From contig JANPYM010000011.1 in assembly GCA_025890175.1 (NCBI GenBank), positions 532,510-596,509 on the forward strand: a DNA stretch of 64,000 nt. Reading direction: 5' to 3'. The DNA comes from Ciborinia camelliae. Lineage: Eukaryota; Ascomycota; Leotiomycetes; Helotiales; Sclerotiniaceae. Every line of letters starts with the position of its first letter. Position 1 is the first letter of the stretch. A model generated the notes under the pieces. That model saw nothing but the letters and a program-made list of their open reading frames with translations, was not told the origin of the DNA and made no database searches. The position numbers and the translations under genes are program-made. Below, piece by piece: positions 21,729-37,257 of the stretch.

Positions 21729-23606
21729 ATGGCGGAATCATGCAAAGCTCCGGACGGCAGTGATATGTGGACATTTGGGCTGGATACCAAATGGACAATT
21801 CTAGTAGCTTTGATTCTTGGTGCGATGCCTTTGATTGTTCTTTTGGGAGGGCCTAAGCTTGTAGGATATGTCGGACGTACGGTGGGGTTTTATTTGAGGC
21901 AGAAGACAGCCGGGAGGAAAGCTCAAGTTTTGGAACGGGTGGAGATTGATGAAAAAGAATATAGGGGGGATAAGGAAAAGAGCCGGGACAGTGATGATTG
22001 GGAGAATGTGGAATCTGATGCGATTGGAACGGCAAGTAATGGACAGAAGGCCGATAAGGAATGGGACGGTATTATTGGATTCTTCCACCCCTTTTGGTAT
22101 GGAGAGACTCCTTCTCTTGAATTTATGTTGGCTTGCCTAATATCGTACTAGTAATGCCGGAGGTGGTGGTGAACGTGTTCTATGGGCTGCGATTCTAGCA
22201 ACTCAAAAACGATGGCCCAATGCGAAATGTATCGTCTACACTGGAGATCATGATGTGGACAAATCACAGATTATTGCTAGAGTAAAGGTAAGAACCTGAT
22301 ACTGTGCTCACATAATGCGCCAGCTAATTGAGATAATTAGGATCGTTTCAACATTCAACTCCATCCTCCAACCATCACCTTCCTTTATCTTACAACTAGA
22401 CATTGGGTTTTAGCTTCAACATGGCCTCATTTCACACTCCTAGGCCAATCAATCGGATCTCTTATACTTGCGTGGGACGCATTCTCTCTCGTTGTACCGG
22501 ATATATTCGTGGATACAATGGGTTACGCATTTGCACTTGGATTTAGCAAGATTTTATTCCCCGAAGTTCCCACTGGAGCATACGTACATTATCCTACCAT
22601 CTCGACAGATATGCTGGGCTCTTTAGACCCTACTTCTGATACCGGAAAACAAGGAGTAAATGCCGGAAAAGGCGAAGGGCTGAGAGGGAAAGCAAAGAAG
22701 CTTTATTGGAACATATTTGCGAAATTTTATACCTGGGTCGGAGCATCAATTGATGTAGTCCTCACAAACTCCAATTGGACACTCGATCATATCACATCAC
22801 TATGGGGAGAATGGCGACGCGAGCTAAAGAAGCCTATCGCAACAGCAGTCTTTCCTCCCGTAGCTGTGGAAGAACTCGAAGAGAAGATCACTGTAACCGC
22901 GAAATCCGAATCAATACGTCAACCGGCCCTTCTTTATATTGCTCAATTCCGTCCAGAAAAGAACCACCAACTTATTATAAACGCCTTCGCCGCCTTCAAA
23001 TCTACTAAATCTCCTGCAACCAAAGGCGCAAAACTCATTCTCGTTGGCAGTGTTCGCGATGACTCTGATTCGAAACGTGTATATGAATTAAGGTTATTAG
23101 CCAACGAATTAAAGATCAAAGATGATGTAGAGTTTCACTTAGATGCGCCATGGCCAGACATCTTGAAGTGGTTAGGCAAAGCTAGTATTGGGGTCAACGG
23201 GATGTGGAATGAACATTTTGGAATTGGAGTTGTGGAGTACCAGGCCGCAGGATTGATCAGTGTTGTTCACGATAGTGGTGGCCCCAAGAGGGATATAGTT
23301 ACTAAAATTGATGGTTTACCTACTGGTTCGTTCACCTTTTTCTCCTCCCCCCCTCTTCATCTCGCTTGTCTGGATGGTAACTCACCTCGCAATGCAGGCT
23401 TCCACGCATCAACCGTCGAACAGTTCGCTCAAGGCTTCGAGAGCGCATTATCCCTCCCCCGAGAAGATAAAATCGCAATGCGATTAAGAGCCAGAAAATC
23501 GGCGCAAAGATTCACAGAAACGGTGTTTGCGAAAAAGTGGATTGTGGGTATGCAGGAACTGGTAGTCTTACGGAGGAAATGGGAGGGGGTTGGAAGGAAC
23601 TATTAG
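21729..23606 (+). CDS. alg11: GDP-Man:Man3GlcNAc2-PP-dolichol alpha-1,2-mannosyltransferase
   Basis: This ER enzyme adds the fourth and fifth mannoses to the dolichol-linked oligosaccharide on the cytosolic face. Exons 21729-22096, 22153ff. (acceptor at 22150-22151) to 22287, 22341-23325 and 23398-23606 give about 565 residues. An N-terminal membrane helix ([19 protein letters not shown]) precedes a variable charged linker, then [15 protein letters not shown], the ALG11 signature spanning intron 1. The glycosyltransferase family 1 (GT4) domain follows with RPEKNH and the acceptor/nucleotide region [21 protein letters not shown]. The third intron (23326-23397) is 72 nt long and has no stop, so retention would insert 24 residues; family alignment (GLPTGFHAST) supports splicing. 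The divergent neighbour COX18 is functionally unrelated. Confidence 0.95.
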
Positions 23607-24599
23607 CGGTTGGATTATTTATCGTCTACATAGACTAGAGTTTAGATTGCGTTTGGGGGAGGGGGGGGAGGGGTGAACTGAGAGTTGAGAGTTGAGAGTA
23701 TATATATACCTAGTTTGTAAATATTTCGCATATACCCAACCAATATGTAGCAAGTAGCGAGGAGCGAGCATTTCACACGGATTTTTCCCCACGTTATTTC
23801 AATGTTACACCACACTACATAAGATTCAAATAAATAATCAAATAAACTCTAAACTCTAAACACTAGACTAGACTAGAATGAAATGAAATAAAAAAAATGA
23901 TCATGTAAATACGTATTCAACCACATGTCCATATCCATATCGATATCGATATCGATATCACGCCATCAGAATCAGAAGTTTCTAGCTCCGAGGCGGGAAA
24001 TCGAAATCGAAATCGCGATGAGTGGGCTGGTTTGGTTGGTCTCTCTCTCTCGCTATCGATCGATCGCTCTCTCTCTCGCGCGCGCTATCGCTATCGATCG
24101 ATGAAAACCCGCGCCCGTAAACTAAATAACTAACTAACTAACTCTATATCTCTTTCTATCTTTCTATACCTAGGTAGGTAGGTAGGTAGGTATGTATCCT
24201 CCAAGTTTCCCGAGCTTCTTTGGTTACTTTGGGTACTTTGGTTACTTTGGTTACTTTTAAAAGAGATAGATAATCTGCGTTCTAGGATCCCTCCCCCTCT
24301 TCCGCCATGCGTGAACGTCCGTCGTCGGTCGGCTGTTGTTGTTGGTTGTTTCGTTTCCGGGTCTGTGTTTGTGTTTATATCTATATCCATCCTAGCTCAG
24401 GCCAGATCAGATCAGGCCAGGGCATTCGCATTCGTTGTAAATGGCACCCCGGGGGATTCATCCATCTATACAATTTAACCGCGCGGTGCGCATCTTCGTC
24501 CTTCATCCATCTATCCTTCCTTCAGTTTAATATAAGATTCCACCTCCCTCCCTCCCTGCCTGCCTACATCTCATCTTATCTCATCTCATCCACCAAGAC
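23607..24599. other. Convergent intergenic stretch between ALG11 and GGT genes
   Basis: Two 3' ends meet here. It holds short repeats (ATCGATATCG near 23940, CTCT/CGCG and ATCGATCG near 24040-24100, AGGTAGGT near 24170, GGTTACTTT near 24230). No gene is seen. Confidence 0.6.
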
Positions 24600-26806
<2,207 letters not shown>

Positions 26807-29800
26807 ATTGATTGAGTGTGAAGCTGCTTCTGTTAGCAAATGTTGAATCTACCTACTTCATTCCAAGAGGGTTAGTTTGCATACCAGTTTGACTTGTATG
26901 ATTACTTCAAGTGATTTATGTTCTTAACCTTATGAGACGAACAGTGATGAAAGATAAGACCGCTAATTGATTGGTAGCGCCATCAAACCGTGCGGGTGGT
27001 TATCAATAGAGTGGGGCGGGTGGGTTCTTATGATTTCCAACCATCTAAACGGATATGAAAGTGATTCACAAACTTGAAATTGAAATTCGAACTCGGAGAA
27101 TATATTGACGAATAATGAAGGATCAAAATTCGCCATGATTGCGACGTTTTGCTTTATCTCAGTCATAACGGAGCTTACCTATTTTGCTAGCCTCGGGACA
27201 AGTCAGATCAGACAATCTCAAAGCCTTAAAATTATCGATATAATTATGGAGCCCGATAAAAGTTTAAGGACAGATAGCGTTTATCGCGTAAGATAGCGCT
27301 TGTGATTAGATATAGCCTTGATGATTGGTCAATCTTTGATACCCAATATATAATCAGGTGATCACGTGTTGCCACTTTTCATTTTTCAAAAAACATAACT
27401 AATCAAAGAGTTTATTAGAAGTGATGACTCCTGACACTTCAATCCTACCTCATACCTCACCGTCGGACAATATATCCCCGTCACCGACAAGAAATCCTGC
27501 ACTTACCCTTCACTCACTCACTCACTCACTCACTTCTTCACTTCTTGATATCAAGAAAGGGTTGATTATGGGTGAAGCATTTTGGGCAAGCCTAGAATTA
27601 TTCTTAGGCTGAAGCTTTCAAATCAGAAAACCGTGTCACTTGCCAGCAGTCAGACCAAGCTCACCACATCATGCTTCATATTATCTTTCTGCTCGTTATA
27701 ATCTTGGCATCATCAGGGCTCCGGACCGATTACCTATCAAATGGGTATATATCATGGCCTCGAGTTTGATACCCTCGACGTCGAGGAGGTAGGACAAGAT
27801 GTTTCAAGTGGTTTCTACCGTGCATTACCCATGATCATCGCCAGCCACGGGAAATCCCATCCAATATTATGTGAAGGGCACAAGACCACTGGCTGCCAAA
27901 AACTTGTTGGCATGCCCTGCATGTTCAAACCCTCTTCCGAAATAAGGCTGAAAATTATGTGATTAAATCGTGGAGTTCATAATCGTGGAGCAATATCTTC
28001 CGTGGAATGCCACACTTTGATAGAACACAACATTCTAGTTTTGGATGTAGGGGCAGTATAAGCTGACTTTCAGCTTACAACATCGTGCCATGGTACCAAG
28101 AAGCCTAATCCAACAAGTCTCCGATAACGGCTTTGTCGGTGATGCTTATTCAACCATCAGTCACGAGACGCAGGGTTGGGTTGCACTAGATAATTAGTTG
28201 GGGGATTCTTGCGAGAAACACTTACGGTCAATGAAGGAGAATCTATATGCTTCCCATATCTGGAGGTTTAGGTGTGGAAAGAAGTCCTGGAGATTGGCGT
28301 AATGCTCACTTGCCTGCTAATAACATTATTTTAGAAGGCAGAAGTGAAATACAAGAAGACTTGCCTTAGCTCGCGCAGCACTTGGAATAACGATGGAATG
28401 GAAATGGAGAGAGTAGGTAGGGGAAATCATAGCTGCCTAGGTCGGCTAGGTCAGTCAGATCTAAACCTAACCCCTCTTTTCCTCTTCTGATAATTGATAT
28501 TATGATAATTGATTAAAAAGATTCAATTTCAATCTATGCATAAGTCATCAGTATAGTTGTTTAGAAGTCCACAACGTATAGATCAGTTACATGATGCACC
28601 ATCTTTGAACGGTTTTCAATCCGTTCTTTGTTTTGAACAATGCGTAGGCTTCTTGTATTTTCTTTGATCTTCTTTTTGTTTGCCTCTTTGCTCTGGCTAT
28701 TATTTCCAAACACATGTATGAATGCTACTTCCCCTCAAAAGTAATCCATAGAATGCGGGGTTACACTGTAGCTAGGTTTTTTGTACGGCTCGCTTGTTTA
28801 TTCTGTTCACTTTATTTTCCAAATATATATAAGAATGATACTCCCCGGCCTCCTCAAAGTAATCCAGAGAATGCGGGGTTACGCTGTAGCTAGGTTTTTT
28901 GTACGGCTCGCTTGTTTATTCTGTTCACTCCACCTTGAGTGAATTTTCCAAACGGTTTCGCATTCGCAACAGGAAAACATCTAAGGGAAAGGGGTAGAAG
29001 CTGGCCTTGCCATTATTCTAGCTCTACCAAACTTTCCTGTACAATCGGTTCATGCAATAGTTTTCCTCCTGCAGATTGGCAAAACAGTTTGTAGTTAGAC
29101 AGAGGCGTATAAAGGTCCCTTTCTTTCCATGGATTGCATACTTGTGTATCTTCTATATATCAAATTCTTTGGATTCATGAGCTCTGTAAATGTAGTATAG
29201 AAGTGACCCTTTATCGAAACCCATGGATTAGACCAAATATTTAGGTCCTGTACCAACTTCCTAAGAACCCCCCTCTTCTAATTCACAACGTGAAAACATA
29301 TCAATCTGTGTTCTCAGAGTTCTACCAATCGTCTTCCTTGGTGTGATTTTTTCCAGCCGTATAATTCATTTCCAGCCGTATAATTCACGGCTTCCCAGAC
29401 AATATACGGCTAATGCTACGCTCCCAACCTCTCATATGGTTAGGAAACTATTTACCAGAAAGGATTAGCGCGTTAGAGACTTTGATAAAGCAGGAAGCTT
29501 TTGAAAATTTTGAAACTATTCAGAATCTTTCCCACAACAACTAGCATCCCCTTCTTTTCTACTTTCTAACTTCCTTCCTCCATTTCTCGACTTCAAGCTC
29601 TTAGCAGTAACACCTATACACTTGAGATATCTCTTGTACTTCCACTTCCTTCTAGATCCTCCTGATTTCAACACCTCGATAATTTCAACCCCCCCTCAAG
29701 AAACAAATACCTGGAGTTTGAGATCAAGTTGCCACTTTTCATCTCTTTAATTATTGTATTTTACCACAATCACTCATCTCTTCAATTATTGTATTCTGGA

Positions 29801-29825
29801 ACCCAACGCAAGAATCATCAGCAAG
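26807..29825. other. 3-kb stretch without a recognised gene
   Basis: Short ORFs near 27000, 27420 and 27741 show no recognisable family. The stretch holds (TCAC)n near 27510, a 118-bp-period duplication at 28700-28928 and a 19-bp direct repeat at about 29354-29391. The final 250 bp are CT-rich and likely form the promoter and leader of the next gene. Confidence 0.55.
28700..28928. repeat. Imperfect direct duplication, about 118-bp period
   Basis: The segment around 28741 (GTAATCCATAGAATGCGGGG and on through GTACGGCTCGCTTGTTTATT) recurs 118 bp later with few changes, mostly C/T or A/G. The unit has no open frame. It may be a fragment of an old dispersed element. Confidence 0.8.
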
Positions 29826-32242
29826 ATGTCTTCCAACTCCAACGGAGTAGATAATACCTTCTGGTACACGCAGCTATTCGACGCACCCACTGCTAACCCG
29901 AATAGCAATGGCACCACTGGTAAGATTCAAACTCTGATTTATCTCCTTGTCTTGCTTTCTTTAGCTCTAAACTGTAAGATTGCTAACAGTGTTCTATAGA
30001 AGGATCACAAGCCACCACGAGCACCCTTACGACTCCGGTCGAACCCCAAGGAGACTGGCCCATTGCAAATAGCCAGGACGCAGAAGGTACTTTTCAAGAC
30101 TGGAATCCAAACTCCAACCCACCCCCAATTCCACTACCGATGAATTTGTCCTCCAACATCAATCTAGGTATGAACAACTTCGGTATGGAAGAACACAGAA
30201 ACTTCTCGGACGTGACAGGTCTAGGAATCAACTCAGGCCTTGATCAGGATCCTTTTTCCTTCTCCGATAATGCGGTTTGGGAAAATTTGCCAGACAACGT
30301 TTCGGGTGGTGGTAGCCCTTTTGATTTCACCATACCGGGCTTCGACATGTCAACTCCATTGGCACACGCCGCCAATAATCAAAACTTATCTGGGGACAGT
30401 GGTGCACCCACAGATCCACGAATATCAAATGGCCTCGGCAATTCCTCTTTCAATACTGCCAATAAGTTTGCCAGCGGTGAGCAAAATTCGGATGCTCCAC
30501 AACAAAACTCAACGCAGCAAGGTGAGCAAGACGTTGATGGCGCCAATGAAGAACCAATGGCCAGGCATAGTAGTGCACACAGCACACCCACATCAAGACC
30601 TACAGGTAGCCCGAAATTGACTGAGGGACTCCCCAATCACGCCAGAACTCCTGGCACTGTTGTTGCTAGTACGTTTGCTGGTATGCAGATTAACCATGCC
30701 ACCACACCTCAAGTCATACAACAGCAGCAGTTTGGCCATCAGGTTGTCCGGCAAGGAAACCAAGCTCAAGGTGCAAATCAACCCAGTGGTTTCGAACAGC
30801 AACAAGGGCAGTATGGAATTGCTCAGGAATTTCAACCCGGTCCACGTGGTGTCCCACCTTACCCATTAACCGGGCCTAGCTCCCAGTTTTCAAATCAGGG
30901 TATGCCACCCAGCTTTGGTGCCCCTCAACAAACCGGTGCACAAGATATTCCGGAAACTGTCTTTACAAGTGGTAATACCAGACGGTCAAGAGCTGTGAGA
31001 AATCCAGGGCAGTATAGGCTTATTGCACCTGCACCCGCATCTGCACCTGCACCACCCCAGTACTCACAGCAAACTCCACGCGGTTCCAGACCACAGGATC
31101 GATCACAGGATCGACCACAATTCCATCCCCGAGAACAATCACGGGGACGACCTCGAGGACGACCTCAAGGACGACCACAGAGACGACCACAGCCCACACC
31201 ACAGAACCAAAGCCGCGGTTCATCAGGCCAGAGCAGTTCTCCGCAGCCCAGCAGCCCCAGAGACTCTAGTCCTCTATTTCCCAGTAGACTAGCCCCTGAC
31301 GCCACTGCCATGGCCAATGTTGCCCCCGCAACCCAATTCATGGAGTCCCTATCCAGTATGCATCTACTGGATAGAATGGCCTGTATCGACCTCTTGATGC
31401 ATTCCGAACACATGAAGGACTACATCAAGCCTCACCTCTGGGTCAGGTACGACGAAGGACTTGCGAAGGGCGGAAGACTTGCGGCGAGATCTCGTTTGGG
31501 TATGAGCGACACGGTTGACGAGGTGGCCCGAAAGCATGATGGCCAAAACATGAAGCGGAGGGTCGATTTCCAGGACAAGAAGATCCAGAATGAGTGTCGC
31601 AAGAGGGAACGTGCGGCTGACATGACGAACAGTGAGAACATATCCGGTGTTTTCGAAACCAATGAACTGGCACCCAGCAGTAGCAAGCGTCCTCGTCAAA
31701 CACCTGGGTTTGACTATGGTTTCCAATATGAAGGTGGCGACGACCCATTTATCTCAAATGGCGATTCCGACGATGAATCCGTCGTCCCGCCTTACCACTC
31801 ACCCAAGAAACCTCGCCACACACGATCCACGCCCTCGGATCTCGTCAACAAATTCTGCAGCGCGGTCAACATCGGCGATCGCAATCCCTTCTTCGACGAC
31901 GCCATTCACAGCGCGCTGCGCAGACTCAACCTCGTGCGTCTCATCGATCCCGCGCCCGAATACACGGCGCACAATGGCGAGCTCGCGGATACCAACGTGG
32001 AGCATTGGCGTGCGTGTGCGGGTCAGGCGGCGGGTCTGGTCTTGCAGGATCATTCCATGTGCGAGCATTGTGCGGAGCATTTGGGAGATGGCTCGGTTCC
32101 TTTTACGACCTGTGTTGTTATTGCTGATAATACGCCTGCGGGACAAGAGCTGAAGGGTGCGTGCATGAACTGCGTATATCTTGGGAGAGATCAAGAGTGC
32201 AGTCTTCGATGGGGAGAGGGCGAGGAGGCTGGTGCTCAATAG
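29826..32242 (+). CDS. Large disordered protein with AT-hook-like tract and Cys-rich C-terminus
   Basis: Two exons (29826-29919, 30000-32242) give about 778 residues; the start MSSNSNG is the first ATG in a CT-rich leader. The first two thirds are Asn/Gln/Pro/Ser-rich and probably disordered. At about 340-355 a basic tract repeats GRP/RGRP (RGRPRGRPQGRPQRRP), like AT-hooks that bind the minor groove. A predicted helical part (SLSSMHLLDRMACIDLLMHS) follows. The C-terminal 70 residues carry CEHC, TTC, GACMNC and ECSLR, a spacing that recalls the fungal DUF3716 family, though I cannot confirm membership. It is probably a nuclear, DNA- or chromatin-associated protein; its actual role is unknown. 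The codon use is even and the frame is intact over 2.2 kb, which supports a real gene. Confidence 0.8.
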
Positions 32243-34403
32243 GTGGATTTGAGGGTTGGGGAGGAACCTGGGAGTTGGGTGCTGGGAGCTAGGAGCTGGG
32301 AATAAATTGCTTGCTTGCGGGGTTGTGTTCTGTTCTGCTGTATTCACTTTCGTGATCGAAATCGATTCGATTAACCTGGCCGGGGGGGATAAATGGTTGC
32401 ATGTGATCTTTCGCATCCATCTCGGAATCATCACACCGTCCGATATTTACCAGGTTGCTTTTCTTTCTTTTGGGGGATATGAGGGATTCCTTGGTACTCG
32501 GGCTTTTACCTTGGGTAGTGGATATTTATTTCATTAGACCAGATTAACTTAATTACCTACCGAATCAATGAAGATTCAGATGAATCAATGTGTAAATGTG
32601 TAAATGAAAAATTTACTTGATGATTGATTACGAGGTGATTATGTGCTTGCTTGCTGGAAGCCGAGAATTGACAGGTGAGTTTCGTAGGGAAGTTGAGGAG
32701 ATGGTGGAAAATTAAGATCAAGATAATGTTATCAAATTATCAAGGTATCAAGTTTCATAGCAAAACAAGCCAGCTTCAAGTCATTGTGACTATCACTATC
32801 AAGTGAATCCTAAAATCCCCCCTCTTCAATCCCAATACGCAGAAGTCTCTGCGCTCGGTGTTCTATGTGAGCGTAATTAGCAAACGTGGTTAAAGGAGAA
32901 GAAAAAACGTCAGTTTTTCTATGGATTAGAAAGATCTTTCTTTGCTTGTGATAGCGTAACATGGTCTATCTGATATATCATTCTTCGACTTTGTCACTTT
33001 CCTCCCATCCTATGATTCTTCTTTTGCCTCCCCCTCCTCTGGGTATCTGAGTCTCAATGAGATATGATCGGGATATCTCTCCCTGCTCCCCCTTCTACTT
33101 GTCGTCTCTGTATTCGTTCCTGAGTACCTAGGTATCCATCATAAGTAGAAATCTGTATATGCTCAAATAGGAAGTGAAGTCATCGTGGACTATATTATAT
33201 ACACCATGCTATGATTCCTAGGTACTCTTCGTCCGAGTCTTGTCTGGTACAAGATTTGTTCCGAGGAGCGAGAAGTCTGGCTAGCTACACCTGGTTATTT
33301 CTTGTATTTATTTTGTCTTTTTTTTGAGGCACGAGTCCGCACGAATTCGGCGTATAAATTATGTGATATTTTTCGATGGCTATGAAATCCAAATTCAAAC
33401 CCAAAACCAAGCATATTCAACAACCAGCCTAGCCCTTTCCCTATAATCTCCTCATTTTCCACCTCGAAAGAATAATGTTTTTCGAATAGTAGTCTCCGCC
33501 TTTCTCCCACCTCATCGAGCTCATCTCACTCACAAACTCATCATTATCCTCTAGCCCCTTCCCTCTCCTCCTCTATCCTTCCCTCCTCTCCCCTCCCCTA
33601 TCCTTCCTTCCCTATCCTCCCCTCCCCTCCTCTCAAGACAAACAAACAAACAAACAAACAAACAAACAAACAACACGACGATGACCCCAAAAAATAAAAA
33701 TAAAAATATCACTAGCAGATACTTGATTTGCTTAACTATACTATACCGTCCTGTCCTTAATATACCAAGTACCTATACCTACCTACCCACCTCCCTATCT
33801 ATCTTAAGGATCCAATGAATCCAATCCAATCCAAGAAAAAGAACAAGAAAAGATCAAGTAGGTACATTAGTATATGTATATTTATATATTTAATCTTTTC
33901 CCCTATGTGTACATAAGCAATCTAGCAATCTAGCAATCTAGCAATCTAGCAATCTAGCAATCTAGCAATCTAGCAATCTAGCAATCTAGCAATCTAGCAA
34001 TCTAGATAAATACCTATTAATGATTTGGCTTGGCTAGGTAGATTACCAAGGTTACGCTAGGCTACGCTATTATACACAATGCCGGAGATGTAATTGTATT
34101 TTCTATCTGTGAGACGTGAGACGTGAGACGTGAGAACCAGAGACATTAAAACGATCCGGAACTCCATCCATCTTTCAATCATCCATCATAACGTTCCATT
34201 TTCCATCATCATCAACCCTCATTTCATCCATCCATCCATCCATGTACCAATCACCAGCAGTGATGTGTGACAAACACCCCGCAAAAAACAACCATGGCGC
34301 GAATTCAATCAAGCGCGAATTGGCCCGCCCAAACGCAAAAAGCAGGACCAAACCAAAAATTTATAAACACAGAGAAGTAGAAAAATTATCTTGAGAAGAT
34401 AAT
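32243..34403. other. Intergenic stretch with minisatellite
   Basis: No gene is seen. CT-rich tracts lie at 33000-33100 and 33530-33650, (CAAA)n at 33640-33670, and the 8-bp array at 33916-34003. GACGTGA repeats occur near 34110 and CATC repeats near 34220. The small minus-strand ORF at 33295 has no support. Confidence 0.6.
33916..34003. repeat. 8-bp tandem repeat AGCAATCT, 11 perfect units
   Basis: Eleven exact copies in 88 bp, without a single substitution, which implies a young and probably length-variable locus. Confidence 0.95.
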
Positions 34404-35827
34404 TTAATTTTCTGTGCCCACACCATCTTTACGCTCAGCACCTTTCCTATCTCCAGCATCCTTGTTGTACTTTTTCCATAATGCGGCGATATCCTCTTTG
34501 CTATCATTTTTCTCCGTAATCAAATTCTTCAACCATTTGTTTTCGGTCTCTAATTGATTGATGCGGCTTTCCAAAGCAGCAACTTTATCGCTCATATCTT
34601 TCGCAGATCGTTCAAGAGCTTGTTCGCGTTGCTTCTTCTTGACTCTGAAGCGGGCCGAAGCGGCAGTGTTTCTTCGACGTTTGTCTTCTTCAGCAGCCAT
34701 ACGTGAGGCATCTTCAAAGTCAGGAGATCGCCCATCAGATAAAGATTCGGCTTTGCGCTTTTCTCCAGTTTGAGGGGAAATAAAGGCAGATGTTGGAGAG
34801 CCGGCTGATGAAGGAGTTTGATAGATTTGATGGTTGGTTTGAATTGGATGAATTACCGGAGGTAGAGTATCGTGGCTACCGAAATCGGTAGCATGGCTAT
34901 TGGTAAAGGTATTGAAATCCGGGAAATTGAAATCACCTGAATGGAGCATCATAATGTTAGCTTTGACTGCTTTTTTGAAGAAGAGATGCTTGGGTTGGGG
35001 ATGTAAATAAATGTGGAAATGTCATGGATCTGCAGGTTAACTGCAACAACCGCCGGCAAGTGGGTAAGAGATGAGGATTCGATACACACTAATGACTTTT
35101 GGGAAGTTCATCGATCACCCCAGTCATTGTTGTATGATATCACGTGATATGTCGCAATTGATTTGTAATTGTGCGTGCTTACCAAGCGATACAATGAAAG
35201 GGTTGGAAGAACGTTGCAGAAAAGTAATGCAAGAGGATAAGAACTACTCTTCCTATGCAGGATGAGTGCACGTGGATATGTGCAGGTAGACGTTTTGGCT
35301 GAAATTGACCAGTAAGACTTCTCAGATAGAGAATTGATCATGAGAAACCATGTAAGAGGGCCCTATGTCGATATTTGATTATGATATACACACTTGTGCT
35401 TGAAAATAATATGACTACTGGTAGTCTTTGACCACAAGATAGGAAGGAAACATATTGTCCAGAAAATCGTGGGAAGGAAACACGAAGAGATGGTATGATA
35501 AAAAGGACAACAATTTGACAGCAGGACAGGAAAGAATTGGGGGTAACTCTAACCTGTAATACCAAAATCCATGTCCTTTAAATCCAGATCAACACCATCC
35601 GCAGTAGTTTGTGCTCCAATTCCATCAAAGTTTGGTGCCTGCAAATCCGTATTGGTATTTTGATTTAAATCGAAGTCGAAGAATTGTGCGTTCGTGAACA
35701 TGGCCAAATCATCATCCACATTGAATGGATCTTGATTGGAATTTTGTAAATCTTGTGGTGTTGGAATTGCGTTCAGATTCGCGATGTATTCCGATACATT
35801 TGGACCCCGCCGACCATTGTATGCCAT
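34404..35827 (-). CDS. cys3: bZIP transcription factor, CYS3/MetR type (sulfur regulation)
   Basis: Two exons (35554-35827, 34404-34936) give about 268 residues. The first 150 residues are acidic and Asn/Asp-rich, as in an activation domain. The basic region RRRNTAASARFRVKKKQRE and the zipper with EKVAALE-like heptads (KVAALESRINQLETENKWL) match the CYS3/MetR/Zip1 group and not GCN4/CPC1, whose basic region is NTLAARKSR-like. In Neurospora and Aspergillus these factors turn on sulfur uptake and assimilation when sulfur is scarce. The 617-nt intron is unusually long for this genome. Its last bases are open in the exon 2 frame from an ATG at 34952, so a shorter isoform lacking the acidic N-terminus could be made. 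The residues needed for DNA binding are intact. Confidence 0.88.
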
Positions 35828-37257
35828 CTTGATGGATATATTCGAAGATTTTGGGTGACTATCGTAGCCTATTCGTTTCTATGTTGTCGATATTGTAGAT
35901 TGTAGATGGGATCTTTTGATGGAAGGTATGGAAGGTTTGGAAGATGGGAGGGAGGTGGGTGGCAGGTGGACAAAAGGTTATTCGAAGTCTTTTCTTTGTT
36001 CTCCGAATTGCGCCCGATCCGAAAAGGCAACTGATTTGAATTGATTGGATTTCGCGACTCGAATTATATGATCGGTCTAGGAATTCCTGTAATCAAATAA
36101 CAGAAAATATGATGATTCCCTTCGATTAGTATGATGCTGGAGAAGAATTGAGTGGTGTGGTTGATGTTGATGAGTGATTTAGTTGAAGTTTAGGTTGAAG
36201 GAAAACTAATTCCGGAGTGGTTGTGGGCTTCAAATTATTAACCTAGGCTTGCCCCACTAGCGATGACAAATTTGATGTGCTAACTAACATAAGGCCAAAG
36301 TACGTGCGGACTCCGGGAGGACTAGATTGTATGTAGGTACCACCTATCAATGTTTGCTATGGGATTGGGAACAAGGGCATCGGGTGGACGTGGACGTGTT
36401 AAAGTTATCTGCAAGGTGATAAAGCAAAAACGGGTAGAATAACCCGAGGAAAATATGCGTACTATAAGGGAAGCGTGCAGCGTACAGCGTACAGTAGTAG
36501 TATGATGGATGGAAGTTCTTTCAGCCTCCAGGGGAGGGAGATATTTGAGCAATGGGAAATATTTCCAGATTCAGTACAATTGAGGGTCTCGTGAAGTAAC
36601 TCGTCTTACTGCGATTACAAAAAGGAAAGGAAAGGAATATTATGATGGGGGGTTTTGGTACAACGTGAGGTGTGATTACTATTCTATTATGATTCACTCC
36701 CCGCCTTCTACTCAGTCCTCGGATGATTGACAAAGAAGTCTTTGATGTCAAAATCCGCTGATTAGTGATTGGGTCAATTCACCTATTCACCGATTTTCAT
36801 TTCATTCACAATAATAGTAACATCAAAGGTCTCTTTCATACTTTATCCCATTATTGAGCAGCAAGAGTAGACTAGATTTATGATCATGTCCCTTCTGGGA
36901 TAAACGTTTCTTTAAAGTTTCAAACCCCTTGAAGTCTCCTGTGACCTGTCTTTCTTTGATCTCTATCTCGGATCGGGTTACGAGTAACGGGTTTGAAGGA
37001 AATAATGTACCTATCTTCCCAAGATATCTCCAACCAATGATACGATGTCCCGCATTCCTATATCGGTGGTCAGGGGTCAAAGAACCCAATCAAATCTCAT
37101 ACGGAGTGTACCTACCCTCAAGAGAATAGTGTGTAACAGGTGGATACCGAGATGGATGAAAGATGCCTTGGCTGCTTTGATATACCTATTATACCCGACA
37201 TTCTTTGACTGCGCCCAGAGATACCTATCTGTTCTATGGGACTATTAAGCGATGTTG

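Noticed and set aside
31799..32434. 211-codon minus-strand ORF over the end of the AT-hook protein
   Set aside because: Antisense of the GC-rich C-terminal coding part; composition is dominated by Arg, Ser and Pro and no motif is seen.
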